Shown: positions 1 to 12,660, counted from the first letter of the stretch. The stretch: 64,000 nt of DNA from Sipunculus nudus (GCA_026874595.1 CM049321.1:12757479-12821478); one strand, 5' to 3'. The notes: generated by a model from the letters alone, not told the origin. A program made the numbers and translations.

Positions 1-32
1 AATATGTAAACATTATACACTTGTCTTTGCAG

Positions 33-164
33 GAGTACCTTGAGAGGAAGTTGGATGACATAACAAAACAGCTACAGGAGGAGAAGCAGTACAACCGTAA
101 AGACAAGCTGATGGTGGCCAAGCTGCAGCGAGAATTGGCCAGACACAAGAGTGAGGGACCAGTG
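33..164 (+). CDS. NCKAP5: NCKAP5-family protein, internal exon 1 of window (coiled coil)
   Basis: This exon of 44 codons is bounded by a pyrimidine-rich acceptor (ttgtctttgcag, ending at 32) and a consensus donor (gtaagt, 165-170). It is phase 0 at both ends. The translation starts EYLERKLDDITKQL and ends LQRELARHKSEGPV, which is charged and heptad-rich. It matches the first coiled coil of vertebrate NCKAP5, where a similar 'I/L-E-x-L' opening leads to a 'LQRE-(V/L)-A-x-x-x-SEG' end. Vertebrate NCKAP5 binds the SH3 domains of NCK1, and NCKAP5 and NCKAP5L are microtubule-associated, NCKAP5L at plus ends and centrosomes. The same role here is inferred from homology. The start codon and promoter lie upstream of the window. 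Vertebrates have two paralogues, and this sequence alone does not say that the mollusc gene is closer to one of them. Confidence 0.88.
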
Positions 165-182
165 GTAAGTTAAACGTTCACA

Positions 183-405
183 TTCATATGCTTAAAGGGG
201 CCTTTTCACATACCAGATATGTTGAATATACATTTTCATACTCTTTAAGGGTCCTTAATTCACATACCAGATTTGTTAAATATACATATTCGTACTCTTT
301 CAAGGGACCTATTAACATACCAGAGATGTTGAATATACATATTCATGCTCCTAAAGGGGCCTTTTCACATACCAAATATGTTAAATATACCTATTCATCA
401 TACTT
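183..405 (+). repeat. 53-bp minisatellite, about four units
   Basis: Four degenerate units start near 208, 262, 315 and 367. Each contains cacataccagatatgtt, then aaatatacatattca, then an aaggggcctt block. The array lies only about 20 bp inside the 5' end of the giant intron. A 79-codon open frame here is simply the repeat read through. Confidence 0.85.
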
Positions 406-2194
406 ATACATCATGACCCCTTGGTAACTTGTTCAGTTTCTTCTTTCATGTGTCTTCTCCTTGTTTGAGATTTGTCACATTTGCGCAAGATCAGACCTCT
501 TGCAGTGCAGTCTTGTTATTGTAATTGGTCACATATGAACTGTGTTCACTGACACACAGAACCATAACACATATAAAACAGCCAAATTGGAGATTGGTCA
601 AGTGTGTGTGCTGGGATGTTTTTGCTGAGAAATGTTTGCGTTTAGCAAAATGTAGCTAACAACAAGAGATAATGCACATATTGTTTATGTATCTTTTAGC
701 ATCAGTATCAGTGTTTGTATTTTGCTTAAAAGGGTCTGTATGTAGAGCATATTTGTATTAAAGGGTAAAGATCTGTTTTCTGGTTTATGTGCTTATAGGA
801 ATTGCGAGGAAATTAAAACTAAAAGGCAAGTGTCTAAATACATATTGAACAGCAATTTCATTTTGAGATAGGGCAATTTCTTTGTCCCAGCAGAGGGCGA
901 TTCTTTGGTATTAGGGCCTGCTTGGTATTAGGACTTGCAGAGGTGTTCTTGTAGGCTCAGACTACTAATCTAGTTGACATTCTGAACTTATCATACAGTT
1001 CTCCTCATCCTCTTTCAAACAGTAGCACCACCTACAGGTCATGGACTTATCTTTATAAAATTGAAAACCAAGCTGATTAAGTTACGTTTACAGTTGCTGA
1101 AGATAACAATTTAATAACTGGATATTTATATTAATATAATAGTTGATGTAGATGGAATAATTTAATAACTGGACATGTACATGTATATTACTGATGAAGT
1201 AGATCATTTATTGGATTCACAGGTTTTACGTTACATTCAACCTTATGGCGGTGGATAATAACATGAAAGAGAAAAAAATCAGCTGAATTTAATGCTAATT
1301 ACAATGCGAGTCCACGTCCAAATTAAGATGGATAAAGAACAGATCTTCAGAGGGACCACTTACAGCAAGGCCACCAAGATGTATTGCATCACAAATTCTT
1401 TGAAACAGACCAGATTTCAAACAAATTGGGGACTTATTGCCATGCCTCGGGGGAGCAAATGGAGTGTTTGCAATTATTGATTAATAGATTAAATTAATCA
1501 ATTATCTCCAGTTTGAGCTGTGACTTGAATTTCAAGCTCAAGTTTTTACCGTTGTCAAGTCTGATAATTTTTTGGGAATCAGTCAGTGGTGACCCTAATT
1601 AAACGTGGTTCTTTTTTGTTACAGCTTTTCAAAGTCATGTCTGCTAATTTGTCAGTGTAGAAGTTGCATCCGGAGTGATATTAAAGGCCCATTCCTGGTG
1701 TCTCAAATAACCAAATTAATGTGCCTCAAAGGGAAAGTGACTTCTTGATTCCATAAAATCAACTTTTTAAACCAAAAATTTTTCACTTTTACCATTGGAG
1801 ATTTTAGTTTCTCATTATAACAGTGTGCAAAAGTATTGATAATGTAATAGGGGTTTAGATTAAAATTAAGAAAAAAAATATTTAAAAGAAAATCTAACAA
1901 ATTTCAGTTCACAATGAATGCAATTATCAATATTCTGTGTATACATAGTAACCAGTGTTACATCTCCAATCTGTAGCTCTAGTTCTCTTTACACATGCAG
2001 TTCAGCACACCAAACGCAGCCTATGGTGTGCTAGAATCTAGATCAACCTTAAACTCGTGGTCTATACCAAAATCTAGCCAATTGAACCCAGATCTAGTGC
2101 ATTTAAGGAATTAAGAGCATCATCTAGATTTTGTGTAAATGGGGCAAATACTAATGTGATTTTAATTAAGTCTTACAATGTATTGATGCCCCAG
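406..2194. other. Intron sequence, no gene seen
   Basis: This is AT-rich, mostly unique sequence. A short direct repeat (tttaataactgga with nearby text) occurs near 1111 and 1159. Nothing coding or RNA-like is recognised. Confidence 0.5.
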
Positions 2195-2389
2195 TGCCAG
2201 ATGCGCCACTCCCAAATGCGCACCTGTCAGTTACGCTACTGCCATATGCGCAACTGCCATATGCGCCACATTCCAGTTGCGCCTCATGCCAAATGCGCAA
2301 CATAGCTATATTAAGTCATATGGAGTCAAATTATGTTTTGTTTATAGTAAGTGGTTATCTGTATCACACGGCCGCTTTATTATTTTATC
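2195..2389 (+). repeat. Left terminal inverted repeat of foldback element
   Basis: Pairs with 3094-3288. It carries seven tandem 15-16 bp motifs ending in ATGCGC or a close variant, then a unique-looking inner part running through gtaagtggttatctgtatca. Confidence 0.85.
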
Positions 2390-3093
2390 GAATGCGGTAT
2401 TTTTTTGTAACAATAGGCCTGTACGAGCTAAGAAACCCTTTCCATTTTGAGCGACAATGTTCGGTCACGACACGTGCGGCCGATCACCATGACACAGTTG
2501 CGTTATCTGTAATATCCTTTGACTTTGATGTTTGGCAATATATTTGTTTTCTGTATTGTTTTATATTTTAATCACATTAACAGGGAAGGTTGTGCCATAT
2601 AGTTTTATTATAGACATTTATCATACACAGATGAGTATCTCTTTGAACACTGTACAAAAAAAACACAAATATCATGCAATGCTGTCTATTTATCGTCTCA
2701 CCCACAGATTAACGAATAAAAGTATCATCCAAAAGCGCATACATGCATAAATTAATACAATGTTACTACAGATTTATTATATACATACAAAACAGTATCT
2801 GTTATATACAATATGTACAAAATAAAACATGTTTTAAAAGTTTAAAAAGTCCCAAAGTTTAAAAACTAATAAAATAAAACAAATTAGTTTCACTTAATAA
2901 TTAACTTATTCATTACTTGTACATTTTTGCATTTAGGACTGCGCAGTTTATCCCCGGTTTCCAATCGGAAACAAAGAATAAAAAAGCTTTACATTTGTAG
3001 AGTAAAAACAATCCGAACCGTGAATCGCTGTCTTGTGACTCTGCGTCCTATTCGCTACATCCGGCCCGTTTTCTAAATTTCCACATCCACAAT

Positions 3094-3288
3094 GATAAAA
3101 TAATGAAGGGGCCATGTGATACAGATAACCACTTACTATAAACAAAACGTAATTTGACTCCATATGACTTAATATAGCTATGTTGCGCATTTGGCATGAG
3201 GCGCAACTGGAATGTGGCGCATATGGCAGTTGCGCATATGGCAGTAGCGTAACTGACAGGTGCGCATTTGGGAATGGCGCATCTGGCA
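3094..3288 (-). repeat. Right terminal inverted repeat of foldback element
   Basis: Reverse complement of 2195-2389 with only scattered mismatches. It shows the same motif array in reverse, from tgttgcgcatttggcatgag to ggcgcatctggca. Confidence 0.85.
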
Positions 3289-4598
3289 TGGAATCCCCCG
3301 CGCCGCTGCCGTTTTGTGCCGCAGCCAGCCAAGTTAAGATCAAGCTGAGTTTTCAGATAGCGCCGCCAATGTTCATAAAACCTAAGTGAGCTGATTTTGT
3401 GCAGTTGAGTTTGGCTTGAGATAAAATTAATACAAAAAGATCAATCTTTTATAATTAAAAATGCCCGAAACAAATGTTAGGGGTTTGTTACTTTTGTTTC
3501 TTTTCACTGATAGGAAATCATGTGATTGTTTAAGTATGGGCGTGTTGGCTTATGAAACCACCAGGATAAACTATACTCGATATTTAATCACAAACTAGTT
3601 AATTGTAGAATGGATACAATATGTCACACATAATATAGATAACTTGTTTAAATAAAACAGGTAATTTGTAACATTGTCAAATGAATAGGCTTTCAGAGCT
3701 TTCAGGTCAGTTTTAAGCCGGCCGACATTTTGCAAGCCGAATCAAGCCACGAAACTGGGCTTACTTCTAAAGACAGCTGTCTTTTTGTGTGGCTAACACA
3801 GCTCCAGTCTCTATTGTGTATCAGTCACAACATTAATCATAAACTCTTAAACTTTGGGGGAAGAAACTTTTCCCATTTCACTCCATATTGCTTACCTATT
3901 TCATGATATGGAGCAAGCCCATCTGTTTTCAAATGATCTTAATCACAGCTATTTATTACATGCTGTTCGTTGTTGTTCCGGAGTATACAACTTGACAGGG
4001 CTGTTAGAGACTGGTAACAAGTGCTGCCTGTACATGTTTATTGGAGCTCGGATGATTTCTGTTTAGCTGATGTTGCCATGGTTATGCATAGGGGTGACTC
4101 ATAAGCTAGTACTTGACAAGCTATATTGATAAAATAATAACAAAGTGAAAGTCTGTTAAAATAAAAATTCTTTGCATTTTCTATAATGAGACCTCAAAAG
4201 AAAAATGAACAAGTAAAATCTACAGATGCATTTTGTTGATATTATTTTTCATCCAACTCTAGAGACTACTCATGGCCATCACCCTAGCCATAGAGAGTGT
4301 CCTTGCATTAAATGTTACAACTATTTTAATTATCCATTTAAAGTATGCTTAAAATGAGTCCTATTTTAGTTCAGTTCAGGGGTGTTCTATGCTCAACCTT
4401 TGATTACAAGGTGTCCCCCCCAGGAAGGGTTCAACAAATCCATGTAGGTTTTACTTTAACAAATGGTCACTACATTCAAAGTGTTGATTTTATTCATTAT
4501 TCTTTTGAATTTATATTGATATATTACTAGAAATATGCATTTTCAGGATTGCAGGCCTTTGCCATTTGGGCAGTCCTTAATGTGGGGTACTCTACAGT
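3289..4598. other. Intron sequence, no gene seen
   Basis: AT-rich, apparently unique intronic sequence. No domain-bearing frame, RNA gene or repeat was recognised. Confidence 0.45.
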
Positions 4599-6547
4599 CA
4601 GACATGGGGTAATAGTAATAGATAATAGTAATAGGCAGTAATTCAATTACTTTTCATCAGTAATAGGTAATAATAGATAATAGGCATTCCAAAAATGTTG
4701 AGTAATAGTAATAGTAATAGGCAGATAAGTAATAGATCAATAGCTATTACTTTAACTATTACCAGTCTGGGGGTAATAAAGAGTTTGTGGGTCTAAGTGC
4801 AAGTCAGCAGGAACACTGATGAGGGCCCCAGCTGAGGTGAACCTGCATGCTTTCATGCTCATTAACAGGTGACACTAGGCTTATCCTAGGCCATGACTTC
4901 TCACTAACAACAAAAGCACAGGATGACTGCATTGTTGGTACATCAATGTAGGTGTTTCCATGAATACTGAATAGCATGAAAAGCTCTTTACAATCAAAGC
5001 ACAGTACAACCATGCCCTTAGATGTTTGTGTATAAGCATCTGTTAGCTGGGGCAGAACCCAGTCAGGCAGATTACCAAAGGTTAACTCATACATGGTGAA
5101 TGTTTCCCAACTAAAAATGTGACTAAAACTGTACCTGTTTAAACACAAATCTGTGACTATTTCCTTTCCAATCTTGTGGCTTTCTTCTGTGACTTTATTT
5201 CCTACCCAGAATTTTGACTTTTATTTCCTGTGTGTGACATATTTCTTGCAATCATATTGTCACCAGTCAGAAAGGAACACTCCATGAAAACCTTGTTTGC
5301 CTTATGTTATAAACATGACTCACCTCCCGGATGAAACTGGATGACAATAGTGTGGAAGTACATTTGATTTCAGGCAGAAAATGAAATATACATGTAATCT
5401 GAGTTAGTGTTTCTTTCAAAGTAAACTATGCAACTGCATTCAGTTGCAATTTGAATTTTGTTAAATTACAAAGGATTTCAGCTATGTGAAACAGGTAAAT
5501 AATAATAGTAACATTTTCAGATACCCACCCTGATACAATGAAGGCAACCATACTCTTATGATGAGTACAAAGTTTGCACATCGCCAAGGCTCACTGATTA
5601 ATGCAGCATCTTAATAAACTAGGTATCTATGAGTAGGCAAAAGAGAAACCATCTGAAAGAGCCCTCAAGCCCTTATCTTGCCTCTCTTGCCCACTTCAGC
5701 CCCTGTCGAATGCGTCTTTAGGACTGCAGGAAAAAATCTTCAGACCAGATCATTGCTGGGTGTAGGACATCCCCCCCCTTTTGGAATTCTCAATTAAAAA
5801 TAACTCAAAATTAAAATTTACTATATATATTTTATATTTTTGGTTAAATATAAAAAAACAATATCAGTGTATACCTTACACTAGTAAGGTTATGAAAATA
5901 AAAATAATCAATCAAATGAAAATGCAAATAATCAGTATTTGATGAATAATCATTCATGATAATAAAGATGTATATATTGTTGACGTTTATATTGTTGATA
6001 ATCAATTGACAAAAGTGACTCATTAATTATCTATATTTACAATATTCTTACCACTGCACAGTTACTCTTGCACTGTAACAGGTTTCACTTTAAAGAATTT
6101 TAAATGTAGCCATACATTTTAAAAAATAATATAAAATTTAAAATAAAGCTTGCAAAATTTGGGAGGGGGGGGGGGAGGGGGGGCTCTTGTCTGTACCACA
6201 CTGTTGCCACCTGGGGGATTCAACAGCTTATGTTCATCAGGTGCAATGGACACTTCATTTAGTTATGAACTATTCATGCACCATTTCTTGTTTATTTAGT
6301 GGTTGGTAACATATTTTAGTGTGGCCTAACGAGCGATCAGCATAGGATTCTTCAAGATTAAATGTTTTTACTTATTTTTATTAAACCAGTAATAGTTAAT
6401 AGTAATAGTAATAGGAGTAAAGTAATAGTAATAGCCACCTATTACTTTTGGTGAAACACTGTAAATAATAGTTAATAGTAATAGGCAAACACCCAAAGTA
6501 ATAGTAATAGGCCCTATTATTGAAATCAGTAATAGGCCCCATGTCTG
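4599..6547. mobile_element. hAT-type non-autonomous DNA transposon with perfect 8-bp target duplication
   Basis: The element starts CAGACATGGGG (4599) and ends CCCCATGTCTG (6547), short inverted repeats with the CAG tip usual for hAT elements. It is flanked on both sides by the same 8 bases, TCTACAGT (4591-4598 and 6548-6555), the target-duplication length of hAT transposases. Both subterminal regions (about 4609-4765 and 6388-6535) are dense in TAATAG/TAATAGG repeats, possible transposase-binding arrays. The middle holds poly-C and poly-G runs (5770-5778, 6161-6183) and a 114-codon minus-strand frame (4804-5148) with no recognised domain. I infer that the element depends on a transposase supplied elsewhere. 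Confidence 0.87.
6161..6183 (+). repeat. Poly-G tract inside the hAT-type element
   Basis: A near-pure G run interrupted by two A residues. Confidence 0.9.
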
Positions 6548-7189
6548 TCTACAGTCTGTGTTTCATTCACTTGTTGAGCCTATATTCCCAGATTTTTTGT
6601 TGTATATGTTCTCCAACACAAGTGCTTGTATTCACTTATTGACCCCATATTCCATATTCAATCAGGCATAAGTGACTTCACATTTGCAGATATTCCTGAA
6701 TCCGGATCATGATCCAGACCCACATGAAAATCTAATTGATTCTTCATTGGCCCATTCCCAAGGGGCCTTGAAAATATCATGCATGGAATTATGTTCAAGA
6801 TTTGAGTGAGTTATTTTGTGCACAAACACACATACTTGAAAAGGAATGAATTGATGCATACCCCCTTGGCAGAGGCAGTTATGTTAAAAATGTCATATTA
6901 TGCCAAAGGAAGTTGAATTGTAGCTTGTAAGGGAAAGAATTCTATTAAAAAAGTGATACACTAGCTCAGGTCTGCTCCCTCAGAAATAGTAAGTGAATAA
7001 ATCATGTGTATAATTTTGTCTCAACTCATTGTGAATGGGATATTTTTTTAGGTTTTTGTCACAGATTTTTTGTTCGTTATTACATTTTGTTAATTTCCTG
7101 GGAATGATGAGGATCCTATCAGGCTCACCTCTAGTCAGATGAAGCCAAGTTCATTGTGCAAGGATAGCGACCCATTTATTAAGCTGTAC
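6548..7189. other. Intron sequence, no gene seen
   Basis: After the 8-bp duplication at 6548-6555 the sequence is AT-rich and apparently unique. Confidence 0.4.
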
Positions 7190-7560
7190 TCCTATCTCGT
7201 GGCATTAATTAATTGCCCAAGCCTCGGTAATCGCTGGCCCGATGTGGGGTACACGGTTGTTCGTTCCCATGAGGCTCCAGGCACTGTGTCCCCATGGCGA
7301 TGATTCAGATTTTAACATGTATCTGATGCCTGCGGGCGGCCTGGCTAACATTGTTCCTGTAACAAGGCGGACAATGGAATTGTCCACTTCAATTAGGCTG
7401 CACGGCATTGTGGGGCAGGTGCTTGTTTTCTGTAGCGGACTGTGGGATAACTTGTTTAAGATCTTGATTACAAGACTCCAGCATACTAGCACTCTTCTTG
7501 GATGATGCACAATTGCGAGTCACGCACAGGGGTTGACCTCCCACGGACTCGTGACCTAGT
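7190..7560. promoter_or_regulatory. GC-richer unique block, candidate conserved regulatory element
   Basis: About 370 bp near 50% GC stand out from intron DNA of roughly one third GC. It is non-repetitive and opens with homeodomain-like ATTAATTAATTG at 7204. Both strands are open for about 260-300 bp here, which is expected for GC-rich DNA and not proof of coding. The predicted peptides resemble no family I know. Enhancer function is inferred only from composition and complexity. Confidence 0.3.
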
Positions 7561-10500
7561 AGTTCTGACTATGATCAAGGTGTTTTACCCTTTAATGCAA
7601 ACAGGTTTCCAGCCATTTTGAGGAAAGCAAATATACAAAAGATCTGATACACTCACACAGGCAAATTATCCAAGATAAAATGCATTTGAAAATTTAAGTT
7701 TTGGGATGTGTACCAAATTAAAGGTCGCAGTTGTTGCTTGAAACAACACACAAAACAATAGGAATTGTATTTGTTCATTAGTGATGAAATTTTAATATTG
7801 CGACAAAATTTTTTTCATTACTGTTGATAGACACATTAGTTTAAGGACTTGCTAAAATGAGTGGAAAAGATGTTTTAAACCATCTCAGTATATAAAAATA
7901 TTTTTCGGCCAATTTTCAATTCATGTCAAAAACATTTTCCCACTTACCTAAACCTTTTCAAACTGTTAGGAATAATTTTTTAAGATGTAAATTACACTTG
8001 TGTTTTTGTAACATTTTGTAAGAAAAGTTTTGATATATACATGATAAGAAAATTTAGTATTCCTGGATAAATTGGATTTATCATAGAAATAGTTTGTTAA
8101 AATCACAACCCTTTTAAAAGTGATCATTTTATCCAGTGTTAGGTCTGTTATCCACAGAATGTAAGAGACTTAGAGCATGGAGCTGTTTTACAGCAGATTA
8201 TTTTTGCTACAATGGAAGGACCAAGGTCTTCAAGTAAACGATCCGTCTCTGTCAGAGGAGTTCAAGAGACAGGGCACTTGAGTAGCTTCTCTGCCAATTA
8301 ACGCTGCTCCATGGGGTGTTGCATGTTTTGTCCGGAATGTTCAGGTTTTGTCCTGGTTTTATTACGTTAGGCAGCTTAGGAGTAACCTGTCATTGTACTA
8401 ATAATGTGATGAAGCTTATAAGGTTCCCTGAGTAATTGCATTTATTATCAAGTATTATGGGATGGATATTGATTTAGCTCCCCTTGGTCATGTGGATGCT
8501 GGCATGGATGGTTAAAAGCACATAACTGGAACAATGCCGAAGATAAAATCCTGTATCTTTGTACATTTACTGACTTTCCAATTTGCAAGATTTATGTTGG
8601 CAATAAACTAGAAATTGCATTGTGGGTATCACTCCTGTTTATAGAAATGTCCTTGCAGTTAATGTATAAGTCAGTCAGCAGGAATAAAGATATTTTATTA
8701 ATCAGAGATAAAATATTGCAGATAGGTTGGAAAGGTACTTAGAAGTGCACTTATATCTCCAGATGAAGAGATGGTTTGAAGCCATAATGACAAGGGCTTA
8801 TTTGTCTTAAGGTTATCTTCATATACTATCCCATAGGTCCTGCCATTTTCTGCTTGTAGGTCAAACATTAAAAAATAATTATCTGCTATACTTGCAAAGC
8901 TCCTCAATAATTGAAACGGAAGATAAACATTGCATTATTCATAGTGTCTGTGGTGAAATTAAATGTCTTATCATTAAACATGACCATGCATGTTAAACCC
9001 TGATACATGCTACACTCATAAACAGATGAGACTCATTGAGATATCATATTGAAAAGCAAATGCTAATGATAAGCAAAATACTGTTACAGTTTTACAGATC
9101 TGGGAACCTTGGAAATATCATATGAAAATGGTCATGTTTTTGCTGAACCTGGAGCTTGTTACAGGTGATATCAGGTTAACGATGGTATAATTACAGACAT
9201 GCCTTAGATTTTGAAAGGAATGAGCAAAAAAAATGTAAAGAATGCCATTAGAATACCAGAGCATGGCCCGGCAGCTGGTTGAAATGAGCTAACTGTTATT
9301 ATGTATAATTAGAAGCAAATGTGCTTCCACACGACTAATGCCAGAGTTCTTTCTCTGACCTGGTGTACTTTACTATTACACTGTCTTTTAAGGACAGTTT
9401 TTCAATCAGAATAAGATTTTGGCAACATACACAGTAAAAATCATCCTTCTTTTTAAGTACTTTGTGTTTAAATTACAATACTACCTGTGTTCCTATTTTT
9501 TCTGTACAGTTATAATAATAAAATGCACCATGATTTACACTTACATAATAGCAGGTCAGCAGAAAGTTGTAGCCAGTATTTTTATAGAAAAATAAACTAT
9601 AGGTTGTTCAGGAATTCCATCTAATTAATTTAAATTGAATTCTGCTGTATTGAGTCATTTGCAAATGACAGCTTGAAAGTAAATCTAAAGAGTGTTATAT
9701 ATGGTTTAATAATGATTTTGTGCATTTTCATGGCATGTTCAAGCAACCTCTTTTCAGAGTGATGTTAAATATATTTTATCATGAAGGGCTTTTAAACTTA
9801 TTTTAAATTTTTGTAATAAGCTTAAACTTAGATGAATAAAAAAAATAATTTGGCACAAAAATCACACAAAGTGATATCACAAAATACAACTGATACAGAA
9901 TTATATAAAAAAAAAATATTATAAATTATGTGTATGGATTAAATGTTAAAACAAAATTTAATTTTGTCATTTTATTCATAGATCAATAATGCATATTCAA
10001 AGAAAAAATGGCATAATGCAGTTTGCACTTGTTAACCTTTAATTATCCATTAGAGCTTTTCATACCTGTTATTATCTCATTACAAGATCTGTTAATAATT
10101 CCTTTAATCTTCAGGATAAAAAAAACAACATCCCTTGATCTGTGGCGCTCAACAAATTACCGGCTGTCAATGAGTAGACATCAATCATTTCTCTCATTCT
10201 CTCTCCTGCTGTGTTGACATTAGGTTAAATTTAATCCAAGGACTTTATATTATTACAGTATCTATGGTGAAAAGGGTGACCCTGACCTAATGAGTTTTTT
10301 ATGGTATTTAATTATTTCAAAGAAAAGGCATCAGTTCCTTTATCTTTACCATAATTGATAATGGAAACTTACATCATCAAGTATGGCAGGATTTGTCAAA
10401 TTTTTTTTCAAGCTTTCTTGAGTTTTTTTTTTTAAATAATTTCAATGGAGTATTTGCGAAAAATATCTGGTGACTGCATTGAAGTGCTGAGAGAAGTATT

Positions 10501-10685
10501 CAAGCATGCAGGTCTTGGTCATTTGTGCCAAAATGAGTCCAAAATGAAGACTTGTGTACATGTGTGTGCAAATGTGGATCTACACACAACTGCAAAATAC
10601 AGGCACTCTCTTGATTCATTGCTTATTTAAAGCTTTAAACCTCTTTTGGTGTTTTATATCTGTTTATGCAGGATGTATACTCACC
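7561..10685. other. Intron sequence, no gene seen
   Basis: AT-rich unique sequence with homopolymer A and T runs. The stretch 8140-8340 is somewhat richer in GC and more complex. Open frames here are at most 69 codons and show no domain. Confidence 0.45.
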
Positions 10686-10870
10686 GTCCGTCTGTCCATT
10701 GATTTTTAGTGTCCACCCACAATTGCTTGCACAGGATTTGATGGATTTTAACGAAACATACCATAACTTTTTGCCAATAGATTATCTTACCTGAGTTCAT
10801 TTTAGGGAAAATCCACACATATTTTATGAGGTCAGAGTTTTACAAGAAATACAACAGGCATATATAATAC
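10686..10870 (+). repeat. Fragment of a dispersed repeat also found at 46985-47350
   Basis: It starts with a CCGTCCGTCTGTCC tract, then shares ggatttgatggatttt, the caataaatcatctcacc-like segment and tagggaaaat with 46985-47350. The same order and spacing show common ancestry. Probably a decayed non-autonomous element. Confidence 0.65.
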
Positions 10871-11211
10871 CCCCTTTTAATGCTCTTGTTTTCTTCTTAG
10901 CGAAACAGAATGCAGATGGCTGTCAATCTGTTACTAAGTTTATATGATACACCATGTAAATCTTAAAGTCGTCTATTCCAATATCTGACGTATATTAATT
11001 TAAGATAATCCCTTGAATCTTTAATTGGAAAAAGGCCAGAAAACCCTGATTCCACTGCACACAGACTGTTCATTTTGTTTATATCCATGTGTTTATAACA
11101 TGGGGGCCAAACACATTCAGTAAGCACATACAGCAGCAAGTCAGATGAACCAGCATTTTCTTTCAACCTCAGCACATATGTGACCAACTATCTCTTGTCA
11201 CTTGGTATTTT

Positions 11212-12660
11212 TAGCTCAGCTGACTATAAGTCATCTGAGCTATAGTCGTAGTCCATTGTCCGTCGTCCGTCCGTCTGTCTGTTGTGCCGTCTGTCTGTCC
11301 GGATGTCCGTCCATAAGACTGGCACGTTTTGACACCATTGGACCTACGAATCTGAAATTCGGCATACAGTTAGATGTCCCCAAAATCTCCTACCAGGCCT
11401 AAAATCGGGTCAATAGGACTTCGTTCCTTCAAGATATTAAGGAAAACCCTCAATTTTTTATTAGAAATCTATTTTTACACTTCAGGACTGCCTAATATCA
11501 AAACCACTCATCTGGTTTTCTTCATATTTACCATAAATATTACTCTATATAGTTCCTATGTACATGCCAGAAATTAAGTCAGTATTATTTAATTTAAAAA
11601 GTTATGGGCCCAAACATAATGGACTTTGTAAAAAAATCAGGAAAGATATTTGGTCACTTTAGACCAAAAGTGTCTTTGTAAAAAAATCAGGAAAGATATT
11701 TGGTGACTTAAGACCAAAAGTGTTAAAGGTAGGGACTTTTTTTCAGTAATACAACTTTAATTAATCAAAATTTAATTGTATACCAAAAATTAGATCAAAA
11801 TCTGTTCAATTTTTTTATATATTTGCAAAAATATAAAATTGGTACCTTAAATTTTGCCCAACTTTGGCCATGGCACATTTTTTTCCTGTAAGTACTGTGG
11901 ATTTATTTTTCACAGCATGTACACACAAGGATTTAATCTGTTAAAATCTGAAATTTGAAAATAAAAGCTGCAAAATTAGGCTAGTTATTGAATTTTTTTT
12001 TAGGCTCTTGTTGTATTCCCTTACATTGTCAAGCAGTCCACTTTGATGACTGTAGGTCATTCAGTGCACATCTCTTTGCTCCCCAGGCTGTTGGCATAAT
12101 GTTAGATGCCCCCAAAATCTCCTACCATACCAAAAATTGGGTCATTAGGACTTCGTTCCTTCGAGATATTAAGGAAAAACCTCCGTTTTCCATTAAAAAA
12201 AGCCATTGTTACACTTCAAGGCTGCCTAATATCAAAACCACTGATCAGTTTTTGATCATATTTAGTATTCACATTCTTTCATACATTTTCTATGAACATA
12301 CCAAAAATTAGGTCAGTATTGGGTATTATTTTGAAGTTATGGGCCAAAATATAATGCAATTTTTAAAAAATCAGGAAATATATTTACTCACCTAACATGA
12401 GAATTGCTGAACCTAGAGACTTTTTTTCAAGAATATAACTTTATTTAATCAAGATTTAATTGTTTACCCAAAATTAGATCTGAATTTTGCAAATTTTTCA
12501 AGTTATTAGCATAAATAAAAATTCTACCTTAAATTTTGTCCAACTTTGGCAATGGCACATTTTTTCCCTGTATGCACTGTTGATTTAATTTTCACAGCAT
12601 ATATACATAAGGATTTAATCTTTTAAAATCTGAAATTTCAAAGAAATTGATTGGAAAGAA
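11212..12660 (+). mobile_element. Palindrome-headed TTTTTAGCTCAG repeat, copy 1
   Basis: The element opens with a near-perfect 31-bp palindrome (11212-11242; arms TAGCTCAG and CTGAGCTA around an inner TGACT/AGTCA stem). Next come a degenerate TCCG/TCTG tract, a gaaattcggcatacagttag box, and two roughly 700-bp core units, the second from about 12090. Copy 2 at 16951-18400 has the same order. A head hairpin, TCCG microsatellite and tandem cores resemble Helitron-related non-autonomous elements of molluscs, and that class is inferred. A short frame near 11374 is shared with copy 2 at 17129 and belongs to the repeat. Confidence 0.8.
11625..11722 (+). repeat. Local tandem duplication of about 48 bp
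   Basis: Two adjacent copies of ctttgtaaaaaaatcagg followed by aaagatatttggt and agaccaaaagtgt. The duplication is absent from the sister copy at 17380, so it arose after the two repeats separated. Confidence 0.8.

Larger units (their letters stand above)
2195..3288. mobile_element. Foldback-type DNA element with 195-bp terminal inverted repeats
   Basis: The left arm (2195-2389) and right arm (3094-3288) are near-identical inverted repeats, both 195 bp, enclosing about 700 bp of AT-rich DNA. Both tips begin TGCCAGATGCGCCA. The outer 110 bp of each arm is itself a tandem array of seven degenerate 15-16 bp units close to CTGCCATATGCGCAA. The arms read as similar peptides on opposite strands, but those reflect the inverted repeat and not a gene. 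No transposase is visible and I could not find a clear target-site duplication. Arms made of internal tandem repeats are typical of foldback elements; the superfamily is unassigned. Confidence 0.8.

Noticed and set aside
2194-2571. 125-codon frame with repeated 'MPxA / PYAQLPYA' peptide, mirrored by a minus-strand frame at 2948-3343
   Set aside because: Both read the two arms of the same inverted repeat; the peptide periodicity comes from the 15-16 bp DNA motif.
7205-7510. Overlapping frames of 101 (minus) and 87 (plus) codons
   Set aside because: Explained by local GC richness, which lowers stop frequency; no domain or splice signals.
11202-11402. 66-codon frame and its relative at 16987-17187
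   Set aside because: Both run through the TCCG tract and the shared head of the dispersed repeat.
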